Positions 15,810-22,380 of a DNA stretch of 41,521 bases are shown here, piece by piece. The notes below the pieces were generated by a model. It saw only the letters and a list, made by a program, of their open reading frames with translations. It ran no database searches and was not told the DNA's origin. Position numbers and translations under genes: made by a program. The stretch lies in IMG/VR virus record IMGVR_UViG_3300024429_000006, positions 1 to 41,521 of that record; one strand, written 5' to 3'. Each line of letters begins with the position of its first letter. Position 1 is the first letter of the stretch. This DNA comes from a virus.

Positions 15810-16868
15810 CTACTTCCTGAAAACTAGCACATCCTCATGCTCTATTTTCTCAACATCGGGATACTTTTGGTGATAAATGGTTCTCCAAAATGATTGAGCT
15901 GGTAGTTTGCGGTAGTGCCTCTCAAGATAGCTGAACCCTGCTTGTTCGCATAGCTTGATGGTATCCTCATCCAGCCAAACTATCTGCTTTTTGCGTATGA
16001 AGTTCTTGGTCACCAGTATCATCAGACCTTGAGGCTTCAGGACGTTGTGGCACTGCTGATAGACTTGGAGCATAGCTTCTAGGTAGGAGACTGATTTCAG
16101 GTTCCCGATATTATCAGCCCTAGCTTGGTATCCCTTACCTATAATGATACTTCCGCCGGCATGGACTCTCTCTCTATCCTCTATGTAGGAAGTCTCCTGT
16201 GACCTGTCCCGAGCCTCTGTGCCTTCGTAAGGCGGGCTAGTAACTATCTTATCTATCTCCCCATAAGGAAGGTTGCCGATGTTTGACGGGTCTCGAGAGT
16301 AATTACCCTCAAAGAATCCCTTAGCTGCTTTATTGCCCTCGCTGGTAAAAACATCAGGACGTTTCATTTTAGCCTTACCATCTTCTACTCTCTTGATCTG
16401 CTTTTTGATGTTCATATTCTCGGCACTATAGGCTCTCTGTGCTAATTCTGGATCCTGAAAGTGTCCATATCTAGCTATTCCACCGCCAGACATCGCTTCC
16501 CCAAAAGGCGGACTGAATATCGCGCTATCAAACAAGCCCTCGAGGCCTCGAGCATCAGCCTGTATTATTCGGCAGTCACCCATAGTAGAGCCTAGTTGCG
16601 GTCGCATCTTCACCTTCACCCAGTTATCGTGCATCATCTTGCAGAACTTATCCTCAAGTTCTACTAGGACTACATTACGGCCGAGAGTGCAGGCTAGCAT
16701 CATAGTCCCGCTTCCTGCCATTGGGTCTAGGATAACTTCCCCAGCCTCTGTGTATCGCTCCACAATCCAGATAAGAAGCTGTGCATCTAACTTCGCAGGG
16801 TGAGCAAAGCTATCAGGCACGAAGAACTGCTTCCTAAAACTGGTATCTCTCTTGAACTTTATCTCCAT
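15810..16868 (-). CDS. DNA methyltransferase (N6-adenine or N4-cytosine type)
   Basis: 352 residues from ATG 16868 (AGGTGA upstream; GTG 16871 is an alternative). Motif I, the AdoMet site, is DPMAGSGT (48-55), followed by an acidic strand end VELE. Catalytic motif IV occurs twice, SPPF (119-122) and SPPY (211-214), each after a hydrophobic strand. The order I then IV suggests an alpha- or gamma-like arrangement. The C-terminus has a Rossmann-like LMILVTKNF strand. It would methylate phage DNA, for protection or regulation; recognition sequence unknown. Flanked by paralogous nuclease-like genes. Confidence 0.85.
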   Translation of the reverse strand: MEIKFKRDTSFRKQFFVPDSFAHPAKLDAQLLIWIVERYTEAGEVILDPMAGSGTMMLACTLGRNVVLVELEDKFCKMMHDNWVKVKMRPQLGSTMGDCRIIQADARGLEGLFDSAIFSPPFGEAMSGGGIARYGHFQDPELAQRAYSAENMNIKKQIKRVEDGKAKMKRPDVFTSEGNKAAKGFFEGNYSRDPSNIGNLPYGEIDKIVTSPPYEGTEARDRSQETSYIEDRERVHAGGSIIIGKGYQARADNIGNLKSVSYLEAMLQVYQQCHNVLKPQGLMILVTKNFIRKKQIVWLDEDTIKLCEQAGFSYLERHYRKLPAQSFWRTIYHQKYPDVEKIEHEDVLVFRK

Positions 16869-16872
16869 CACT

Positions 16873-17064
16873 TCACCTACTGCGTGCCTGTCTCATAAAC
16901 TTATCATAGTCCACATCATCAAGTATAGTCTGGACCCGTTGGCTCTCTTCTGGAAGCCAGTCAACCCACTGTGGAGGCGGTATAGTCAAAGCATCATCCA
17001 TCCGTGCCAGCTTCTCCTTTGTTATTTCTGGTAGGCAATACCAAATAGGCAAGGCTCGCCTCAT
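16873..17064 (-). CDS. 63-residue hypothetical protein upstream of methyltransferase
   Basis: Ends four bases before the methyltransferase ATG, and its last codons contain that gene's AGGTGA site. Product RRALPIWYCLPEITKEKL..., Trp/Pro-rich and then helical. No family recognised. Start ATG 17064 lies five bases after the upstream nuclease-like gene. Confidence 0.5.
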   Translation of the reverse strand: MRRALPIWYCLPEITKEKLARMDDALTIPPPQWVDWLPEESQRVQTILDDVDYDKFMRQARSR

Positions 17065-17068
17065 TGGT

Positions 17069-17590
17069 TTATATCCTCTTCATTCTAACTAATTCATAGG
17101 CCTTTGAGCAAAGACTATTACAGGCACCTACCGCTATGTCTCTATACATTTGCTCTACACTCGTGAAATGCAAGCTAATCTGGAACTTCTGCATTGGTTT
17201 TCTTGCCACTCTAACAGGCTGAATGTTCCCATAAGGCCGTGAGTGATTAAACAGATAGGCCTCGATGTCATCTACTACAATAAGACCAGCGTAAGGGAAA
17301 GATTCCCTGCATAGGTCAAGAGCCTTTTCCTCAATAGTAAAAGGGACAGCAAAAGAGAAAAAGTTTACCCTTGCATCATTGTGCCTGAACAGACTGTGCT
17401 TATGCTTAGTTCTCTCTCTTTTCATATCGGCAAGCGAAACTTTAACCTCGATGTCCCATATATAGCAACGAGCCTTATCAATGCCGATGATATCAGATGC
17501 ACCATAGTTATACTCAGTAGCTACGACTGAGAAACCACGCTTAAATCGCAAGTAGCAAAGCACAAATGCTTTAACCTCATCTGCTGTCAT
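17069..17590 (-). CDS. PD-(D/E)xK nuclease-like protein, paralog B
   Basis: 173 residues from ATG 17590. This start aligns with the N-terminus of paralog A and directly follows the previous stop (TGATATG); a frame from 17620 is longer but less likely. D33 (GASDIIGI), then E48-V-K50 (DIEVKVSLADMKRE), followed by VNFFSFAVP and SFPYAGLIVV. Same order and spacing as paralog A. Probably a small nuclease related to MmcB or restriction-type folds; alternative is an inactive DNA-binding relative. Confidence 0.6.
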   Translation of the reverse strand: MTADEVKAFVLCYLRFKRGFSVVATEYNYGASDIIGIDKARCYIWDIEVKVSLADMKRERTKHKHSLFRHNDARVNFFSFAVPFTIEEKALDLCRESFPYAGLIVVDDIEAYLFNHSRPYGNIQPVRVARKPMQKFQISLHFTSVEQMYRDIAVGACNSLCSKAYELVRMKRI

Positions 17591-17591
17591 A

Positions 17592-17822
17592 TCAATATCC
17601 TGCCGGTAAGATAAGCCCACTTGGACTCACTCGCTCCCCAGTCCGAGCACCCTTGATCTGTTGTCTCCTTTGCGCCTGTGTCATTTCCTTCTGTGCTTGT
17701 TTCAGATAGTAGCTTATCCCTTCAAACAGGTCAGTATGGACAGCACAGACTTTATATGGCGATGTTAGTGCCAGATTGCGTTGGCACCCGGGCACCGGAC
17801 AAGGGTTCTGCCTAGCTGCCAT
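17592..17822 (-). CDS. 76-residue Cys/His protein
   Basis: N-terminus AARQNPCPVPGCQRNL with CAVH further on gives a possible C-x4-C...C-x2-H zinc site. A helix rich in Gln and Lys follows. Overlaps the upstream gene by 11 bases and is coupled to paralog B. No family recognised. Confidence 0.55.
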   Translation of the reverse strand: MAARQNPCPVPGCQRNLALTSPYKVCAVHTDLFEGISYYLKQAQKEMTQAQRRQQIKGARTGERVSPSGLILPAGY

Positions 17823-18201
17823 TTTCTTGCTCTTCCTTCAGGGCTTTCACGTCTCCAGGTTTAATCGCATAATAGATAAGCTCGTTGGTTTCAGGGTCTC
17901 TTATTTCATCGCAGTCATCCACTATCAAACTGCTTATCCTCTCCCTTTCCTGCTTCCTAGCTGTCCTCTTGGCTTCCTGTATCATAGCATCAATCTGTTC
18001 AGTATAGAGGGCTAGGGATTTGTCTGCCCATACTCGGTCTTGGTCTTTCTGTTCCTCGGTTAATTGCGAGTAGGGTATCATCAACTGCTCCCAGCGTTGA
18101 ATCCTATCGGGGCTGAGGTTTTCTCGTTCCATCAGATTCTTTGCCCACTTCATCCACTGTTCGTGTTCAAGTTCTGCTAAAGCTTCTCTTAACTCATTCA
18201 T
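17812..18201 (-). CDS. RyR-like domain protein
   Basis: 129 residues. 'LAELEHEQWMKWAKNL' followed by 'MIPYSQLTEEQKDQDRVWADK' matches the small helical RyR-type domain found in phage and bacterial proteins. A long charged helix and an acidic tail follow (DDCDEIRDPETNELIYY). Bacterial members are of uncertain function. It lies ten bases downstream of the MazG-like gene. Confidence 0.65.
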   Translation of the reverse strand: MNELREALAELEHEQWMKWAKNLMERENLSPDRIQRWEQLMIPYSQLTEEQKDQDRVWADKSLALYTEQIDAMIQEAKRTARKQERERISSLIVDDCDEIRDPETNELIYYAIKPGDVKALKEEQENGS

Positions 18202-18210
18202 TGACTTCTC

Positions 18211-18450
18211 CTAACTCCCCTTTCTGTCCCATATCATCATTGCGAAGTTAGCAATATCTACTAATTCTTCAGGCTCGTAGGCTTGGTTTGCCTTATCGCC
18301 AAAGTATTCCCCAATCTCCTCTATCAACCTTGACTCAAGATACTCAATGCTACAATTGTCTTTGCCCCATCCACCTTTGTGGTCATTCTTTTGCAGCACT
18401 CGTTCCATTTCATCGGCAAATAGCTTAACAGTTTCCCTCAACTCACTCAT
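18211..18450 (-). CDS. MazG-like nucleotide pyrophosphohydrolase
   Basis: 79 residues. 'KNDHKGGWG' then the metal-binding helices E45-x2-E48 (EEIGE) and E62-x2-D65 (EELVDIANFAMM) are those of all-alpha NTP pyrophosphatases. Phage MazG-type enzymes hydrolyse (d)NTPs, cleaning modified nucleotides or altering host alarmone and nucleotide pools. The protein is short but has both metal motifs. The start lies inside the end of the previous gene (ATGAGTGA junction). Confidence 0.75.
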   Translation of the reverse strand: MSELRETVKLFADEMERVLQKNDHKGGWGKDNCSIEYLESRLIEEIGEYFGDKANQAYEPEELVDIANFAMMIWDRKGS

Positions 18451-18751
18451 CGTTTACCTCCTCAAATAGGGCTAGGAGTTGGTCCCTAGCTTCTAGCACG
18501 GCGTCATAGTGGAAGTCAGCGTCTTCAAGCTCGACCCGCTGCCTCAAGTCAGTAAGTATGTCATATATCTTCTCTTTATCGGGTCTACTCTTCTGTTGGG
18601 CTTTGGCTACGGCTGCTTTGGCTATTGCCTTGGCGTATTCTATGGGGTCAAAGAATTGGAAATCAGGCTTATCAAAATCGGGATGCTCTAGCCTGGTCTT
18701 TTCTAGTTCGTCCCAGACATTCTGTATTTCCTCTGTGGTCAATTCACTCAT
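18443..18751 (-). CDS. 102-residue hypothetical, repeated-end family
   Basis: Begins MSELTTEEIQ and ends LLALFEEVNDE. The C-terminal codons double as the ribosome-binding site of the next gene. N- and C-terminal coding sequence is shared with the neighbour at 18748-19125, while the middle is different (helical, acidic, DKEKIYDILTDLRQRVE). No family recognised. Confidence 0.6.
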   Translation of the reverse strand: MSELTTEEIQNVWDELEKTRLEHPDFDKPDFQFFDPIEYAKAIAKAAVAKAQQKSRPDKEKIYDILTDLRQRVELEDADFHYDAVLEARDQLLALFEEVNDE

Positions 18752-18777
18752 TGTCCTACCTCCTCAAATAGGGCTAG
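18455..18777 (-). repeat. Gene-boundary direct repeat, 21 bp, two copies
   Basis: Exact 21-base copies at 18455-18475 and 18757-18777. Each encodes the ALFEEV C-terminus and the AGGAGGTA site of the following gene. Confidence 0.85.
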
Positions 18778-19138
18778 AATATCCTTTCGTGCCTTTTCGA
18801 CTTCCCAAGAGGGGCAAGCGAAGCAACAGTTGTAGTTTGACTTGACAACTTCCTCAAACCGTTTCAGCCTATCCCTCAACTCACGTCTACTCTTCTGCTG
18901 GACTTTGAACATCTCGTTGGAGGAGTACATCATAAAGGTCGCAGAACAACTGAGGCAATAAGGTTCTTGCTCATCATCATAATCAGCGTAGTATTCATCG
19001 CCCTCTTCTATCCACTTTGGGCAGTCCCAATAGCTACACCTGAATCTGTCTGCAGCCTTGCCTCTATGCCACTCTCGTATTATCCTGTGATTAACTATTA
19101 TCTCCTCTGGTGTCAATTCACTCATTGTCCTACCTCCT
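18738..19138 (-). repeat. Gene-start direct repeat, 27 bp, two copies
   Basis: Exact 27-base copies at 18738-18764 and 19112-19138. They span the ribosome-binding site, ATG and first codons (MSELT) of two consecutive genes. Confidence 0.85.
18748..19125 (-). CDS. 125-residue Cys-rich hypothetical, repeated-end family
   Basis: Begins MSELTPEEI and ends ILALFEEVGQ. The middle has CSYWDCPKWIEEGDEYY...CLSC, likely a zinc site of the PARP/HNH-like ribbon kind, then a helix and CCFAC. Excellent start (AAGGAGGTAGGACA). The stop overlaps the next ATG. Function unknown. Confidence 0.65.
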   Translation of the reverse strand: MSELTPEEIIVNHRIIREWHRGKAADRFRCSYWDCPKWIEEGDEYYADYDDEQEPYCLSCSATFMMYSSNEMFKVQQKSRRELRDRLKRFEEVVKSNYNCCFACPSWEVEKARKDILALFEEVGQ

Positions 19139-19147
19139 TACAGGGGA

Positions 19148-19336
19148 CTATGTTATCGCCCACTTTCTGCGGAACCTTGTTGCTCCATCGCTATCAGTGA
19201 TACGACTAAAATATCTGGGGTAGCGCAATCTACGAAACGTATAATAATAATCGACCACCCAGCTTATCTCATAACAACCAACATCTAACTGTCGGCATTT
19301 GTGTCCATAACTTTGCCCTTTACTATACCTGCCCAT
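19148..19336 (-). CDS. 62-residue conserved phage protein
   Basis: Strong AAAGGAGGGGG site. 'YEISWVVDYYYTFRRLRYPRYFSRITDSDGATRFRRKW', in pieces, matches from memory a common small phage protein with a basic beta-rich core. Probably nucleic-acid binding given about 12 Arg/Lys residues. Ends KWAIT with TAG, inside one of the ACTATGTTAT repeats. Confidence 0.65.
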   Translation of the reverse strand: MGRYSKGQSYGHKCRQLDVGCYEISWVVDYYYTFRRLRYPRYFSRITDSDGATRFRRKWAIT

Positions 19337-19362
19337 CTTCCCCCTCCTTTTATCTTACTGGG

Positions 19363-19542
19363 TTATTCGGTCTCACCTTCCAATAGCTTCGGGTAGTAAT
19401 GAGTCCCCTCAAAGCGCAGATTATCAACGAGTTCTAGGGCTTCTATCCCTAGTTTGAGGGCACCTATTATGTCCCCTTGGTCAGAAGGCTAATAGTGGCG
19501 AGGTAGTTCTTCGAGGACTTCGATTGCTTTATCTATTCTCAT
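19363..19542 (-). pseudogene. Small phage gene with an in-frame amber codon
   Basis: ATG 19542 after GGAGGGATTGAG. The first 17 codons read MRIDKAIEVLEELPRHY, then TAG (19489-19491), and the same frame continues with PSDQGDIIGALKLGIEAL and ends LLEGETE, TAA at 19363. The two halves look like one protein: small phage proteins with 'AIK.L......D...ALKLGIEAL...LPGETE' are familiar. So this is either a nonsense-inactivated gene, a readthrough gene or a sequencing error. A separate downstream start is not obvious. Confidence 0.6.
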
Positions 19543-19561
19543 CTCAATCCCTCCATAGGCA

Positions 19562-19885
19562 CTATGTTATTCTGCTTTTGCCATACCATTTCTGACGCTT
19601 AATCTTGAAGTAGTAATGTCCACCCCTAGTCGATTTCACCCAAAACATTGACCAGAACATGAAATTGTGGTGTAGGGAATCAATAACATCTTCATTGCCT
19701 GACCAGCCACCAGTATGATACTCAAAATAGAGAACCCTCTTGCCCCGAATATCTATTTGGCGGTCTGCCCAGTTAGTGTTTTCAGTTATCAAATCCAAAA
19801 GCCCGTCTATTCCCTGCTCTATAATATCCCAATCTTTAATAGCTGCCAGCGATGCCTCATCTGGGTATCCGTCTTGGTCTAGCAT
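19562..19885 (-). CDS. 107-residue conserved phage protein
   Basis: AGGAGGATTGTTGAG site. 'MLDQDGYPDEASLAAIKDWDI' at the N-terminus, 'TGGWSGNEDVIDSLHHN' in the middle and 'FWVKSTRGGHYYFKI' near the end form a pattern familiar from many phage proteins of unknown function. Trp/Gly-rich core. Ends SRIT with TAG inside an ACTATGTTAT repeat. Confidence 0.7.
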   Translation of the reverse strand: MLDQDGYPDEASLAAIKDWDIIEQGIDGLLDLITENTNWADRQIDIRGKRVLYFEYHTGGWSGNEDVIDSLHHNFMFWSMFWVKSTRGGHYYFKIKRQKWYGKSRIT

Positions 19886-19924
19886 CTCAACAATCCTCCT
19901 CTTTTGTGGGGCATACTATGTTAT

Positions 19925-20098
19925 TTATTTAAAACCAACGGGGACCGACACATTAACAGTTCGGCTATCCAGTAGTTTCTGCCACTCCTTATCACTGAGA
20001 ACATCCTTCCCCAGTTGGCTCTTGACTTCCTTGCTTAATCCCTTCTTCCGCTTCATTCTATCTTCTCCTTTTGCTATCTTTAACTGCTCTTGTGTCAT
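19925..20098 (-). CDS. 57-residue basic hypothetical protein
   Basis: The ATG at 20098 overlaps the previous stop (ATGA). An internal ATG at 20056 (43 residues, MKRKKGLSKE) has a better site, AAAAGGAG, and may be the true start. Product Lys-rich, then LSDKEWQKLLDSRTVNVSVPV. No family recognised. Confidence 0.5.
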   Translation of the reverse strand: MTQEQLKIAKGEDRMKRKKGLSKEVKSQLGKDVLSDKEWQKLLDSRTVNVSVPVGFK

Positions 20099-20418
20099 AT
20101 CATTCTCGCTTGTGCAACTGGCTTGACCTCATCAAACAGATGGAGAGGAACCAGTATCTGGTCTGGTATCCCAGTGCCTATGTGAACACTGAACCCAGAG
20201 AGTTCTATCCGGTCATAGGCAATCTGGATGACTCTCTTCGTATCCTCGAACTCAAGGCGCCAGACCCGGCAGTTGCCCTTCAATGAGTCGTATAAGCGCT
20301 TGTCTATGCCCTTGGCATTGTAGCGCCGATAGATATGCCTGGGCTGTATCCTCTGAAAGAACACGCCGTTATCAAGCTGGCCTACTACTTTCCCATCTAC
20401 AAACTGTGGCTCACTCAC
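20095..20418 (-). CDS. 107-residue conserved phage protein
   Basis: GTG start at 20418 overlapping the end of the upstream micro-ORF. 'VVGQLDNGVFFQRIQPRHIYRRYNAKGIDK' then 'VWRLEFEDTKRVIQIAYDRIE' and a final 'GIPDQILVPLHLF'. A beta-rich small protein of a kind seen from memory beside replication genes in metagenomic phages. Function unknown. Confidence 0.6.
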   Translation of the reverse strand: MSEPQFVDGKVVGQLDNGVFFQRIQPRHIYRRYNAKGIDKRLYDSLKGNCRVWRLEFEDTKRVIQIAYDRIELSGFSVHIGTGIPDQILVPLHLFDEVKPVAQARMI

Positions 20419-20512
20419 CTATCAACTCCCTCAGAATTTTAAGCCACTCGTCAAACAGAAGTTTCTTGAAGTCTCTGTCATCAGCCAGTGCCTTTAGTTT
20501 CTTTAATGTCAC
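20411..20512 (-). CDS. 33-residue hypothetical micro-protein
   Basis: GTG start after GGAGG with eight-base spacing. Product VTLKKLKALADDRDFKKLLFDEWLKILRELIGE is one amphipathic helix. Stop overlaps the next GTG by eight bases. Support is the site and coupling only. Confidence 0.4.
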   Translation of the reverse strand: MTLKKLKALADDRDFKKLLFDEWLKILRELIGE

Positions 20513-20573
20513 CAGAAAGCCCTCCAGTCATACGGACCGAGAATACACCAAATGAAGATGAACCATAGTTTTC

Positions 20574-20966
20574 TCATTCTCTTTCAAGCACCTCTATCAA
20601 TTCATCCACACTCCTCACCAGACAAAATCGGCAGTTGAACTCGGTAATCATTTCCTTGAACTCTTCTTGCTCTTGCCTGAGTCTCCCTTTTGTTGACTTG
20701 CACTCTATGAAGGTCACTAGGGCAACGGGATAACACCTTTGAACTTTCTTCTGGAGACCGTAAGACATCTCGACTTGACCACCCTGGATAACGAGCAGGT
20801 CTGCCGTGCCGGGCTTAACACCTTTGAATAAGCGGTGAGAGCCATCCTTGTTCGGAATATAGATGTCCCCCGCATTTAATCGGCAATACCAGAGCTTCCC
20901 CTGATTCATAGCAATCTGCAGATATTCCTCGACTCCCTGCTTAACCTGTGCTTCCGTTAGTTCCAC
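20574..20966 (-). CDS. VRR-NUC domain nuclease
   Basis: 130 residues, GTG start. Catalytic layout: KPGTAD56 (D), VTFIE88CK90S (ExK) and RQEQ around 98, followed by a helix and a RSVDEL..VL end, as in phage VRR-NUC proteins. These are Holliday-junction or flap nucleases of the PD-(D/E)xK superfamily; here it likely resolves replication or recombination intermediates produced with RecT. Overlaps the upstream gene by ten bases. Confidence 0.85.
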   Translation of the reverse strand: MELTEAQVKQGVEEYLQIAMNQGKLWYCRLNAGDIYIPNKDGSHRLFKGVKPGTADLLVIQGGQVEMSYGLQKKVQRCYPVALVTFIECKSTKGRLRQEQEEFKEMITEFNCRFCLVRSVDELIEVLERE

Positions 20967-21379
20967 TTCTCACCAGTCCATAGCTTGTTATACTTTTCCT
21001 TCATCACGAAGGCAAGCCAGAGTTGCTCCATCGAGGTGAATTGTATCCAATAGTTAAAATCATCATCACACCATTGATGTATTCTATGACCAACATTGAT
21101 GAAAATAGCACAAGATGAATGACTAGGACAATCAATGGTATCTGTTACCATCTCCTGCAACTGGTCTTGCCGAGGGAGCCAGACTAACTTGGGTGAATTT
21201 TTGCCATTAGTAGCACGAGTAGCTCTTTCTGAGCCAAGTTTTGCTAGCTTGGCATTTGTTACAAAATCCCCATCCTCATTAAACATCCAGAGTTTACCAT
21301 TCCAGTCACTAATCCTTTTCCTTTGAGATTGTATCTCGTCACAATCGCACATCTTGATATAGGTTTCACTCGTGTCCAT
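20957..21379 (-). CDS. 140-residue conserved phage protein
   Basis: Start chosen at ATG 21379 (TAATG junction, GGGGTGA upstream). Starts DTSETYIKMCDCDEIQ, contains VWLPRQDQLQEMV and ends TSMEQLWLAFVMKEKYNK-LWTGEKW. The same order is familiar from phage proteins next to VRR-NUC genes; no activity known. Trp/Cys content suggests a compact fold. Confidence 0.6.
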   Translation of the reverse strand: MDTSETYIKMCDCDEIQSQRKRISDWNGKLWMFNEDGDFVTNAKLAKLGSERATRATNGKNSPKLVWLPRQDQLQEMVTDTIDCPSHSSCAIFINVGHRIHQWCDDDFNYWIQFTSMEQLWLAFVMKEKYNKLWTGEKWN

Positions 21380-21579
21380 TATTTCACCCCTATCCTTGCT
21401 TTGATATAAACGCACTCATCAAGAGGGCAATCCAGACATATATTCTTGATGCCATTCAGCCTATCAAGGCTCTGAGGCTGAGCACCACTATGACGCAGTA
21501 GGGCTGATGCACTGTAAGCACTTTGATTGGAACCTATCTTATTTTCCGTCATATATGGACACTTATCGAGATGACTCAT
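21379..21579 (-). CDS. 66-residue Cys-cluster protein
   Basis: Start at ATG 21579, preceded by GAGGAACAAG. The C-terminal NICLDCPLDECVY gives a C-x2-C-x4-C cluster, with another Cys near the N-terminus (KCPYM), so it probably binds zinc. Similar 'CL.CPL..C' tails occur in phage DNA-binding proteins. Function unknown. Confidence 0.55.
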   Translation of the reverse strand: MSHLDKCPYMTENKIGSNQSAYSASALLRHSGAQPQSLDRLNGIKNICLDCPLDECVYIKARIGVK

Positions 21580-21805
21580 CTTGTTCCTCATCTGGGATAA
21601 AGACTAGGCGACCGTTGTCCGTAGGAAGAACGCTTACAATAAACTCAAAGGGAAGTTTGCTGGAGTGCCTCCCCTCAGCCCTGAGTGCCTCCAACATAGC
21701 ATCAGCACCACCTTCAAAGGCGTCACTTATAGCAGCGAGGTAGTCATTTGTAGTCTTTTTACCATACTCAGGGTTTATGTTATTCCAGTTGTCTGGTCTC
21801 CACAT
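21563..21805 (-). CDS. 80-residue conserved phage protein
   Basis: Start at ATG 21805, directly after the DnaC-like stop, with GAAGGAGATAGAT ahead. 'MWRPDNWNNINPE' and 'DAFEGGADAMLEALRAEG' are recurrent motifs in small phage proteins. Acidic tail. Function unknown; co-translated with the helicase-loader gene. Confidence 0.6.
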   Translation of the reverse strand: MWRPDNWNNINPEYGKKTTNDYLAAISDAFEGGADAMLEALRAEGRHSSKLPFEFIVSVLPTDNGRLVFIPDEEQDESSR

Positions 21806-21807
21806 AT

Positions 21808-22380
21808 CTATCTCCTTCGGTAGTCCTCTCCTTGATTCACAACGCACACTGAAACCGCCTTATCAAGAAATCTGCTGACTATTCTCTCTGGCAACTGGTC
21901 TAAATCCTTATTGCTAGTAAAGACAGTTATCAGCCTACGCCTGTATCTACCATCAATTATCATCTCTAGTTTGCTATATTCCCAGGCGGTGCCATACTCA
22001 AGACCTAAATCATCCAGTATAATAGCTCCCGCCTTGCTTCCACTAGCTCCAGACCAGTTCTCCACAATTTGGCCAGGGTCAGGCCAGCCCTTATCATTTA
22101 TGCCTCGTTTGAGCAAGTCCATCAGTTCTGATACTGTGTAATACCGGCAGATGATACCTCTATCATTCAACGCCATAACCAGAGCCTCACACAGATGAGT
22201 CTTACCATTCCCCACGCCACCGTAGCACAGTAAGAGAGGCTTGGCGTCTTCATCCTCAGCCAGATGCTTGAAGGCATTATAGGCATCCTCAGTCCCCTTC
22301 AGAACCTTGAAAGCCTTAAAGGTGTGAGTGGGATTGACACGCATAGATTGAAAGCGGTCAACCTCTTTTTCTGTGCTCAT
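21808..22380 (-). CDS. DnaC-like helicase loader (AAA+ ATPase)
   Basis: 190 residues from ATG 22380. Walker A GGVGNGKT (54-61), Walker B ILDDLG (about 121-126), sensor-1 FTSNKDL and arginine-finger region RIVSRF, in the order of DnaC/DnaI/IstB-type ATPases. It would load the host replicative helicase at the phage origin together with the DnaD-like protein encoded just upstream. A frame from 22467 is longer but overlaps that gene more deeply. Confidence 0.87.
   Translation of the reverse strand: MSTEKEVDRFQSMRVNPTHTFKAFKVLKGTEDAYNAFKHLAEDEDAKPLLLCYGGVGNGKTHLCEALVMALNDRGIICRYYTVSELMDLLKRGINDKGWPDPGQIVENWSGASGSKAGAIILDDLGLEYGTAWEYSKLEMIIDGRYRRRLITVFTSNKDLDQLPERIVSRFLDKAVSVCVVNQGEDYRRR

Larger units (their letters stand above)
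19147..19924 (-). repeat. ACTATGTTAT decamer after successive genes (three copies)
   Basis: Plus-strand ACTATGTTAT at 19147-19156, 19561-19570 and 19915-19924. Two copies overlap the TAG stop and encode the final Ile-Thr of different proteins; each copy is followed on the minus strand by a GGAGG-type site of the next gene. Confidence 0.7.

Noticed and set aside
17069-17620. Longer start at 17620 for nuclease-like paralog B
   Set aside because: It would overlap the previous gene by 29 bases, and the extra residues have no counterpart in paralog A; ATG 17590 fits both.
19363-19542. Genome-wide TAG recoding as the reason for the in-frame amber codon
   Set aside because: Several well-supported genes end in TAG at positions followed directly by the next gene's start, and no suppressor tRNA was seen.
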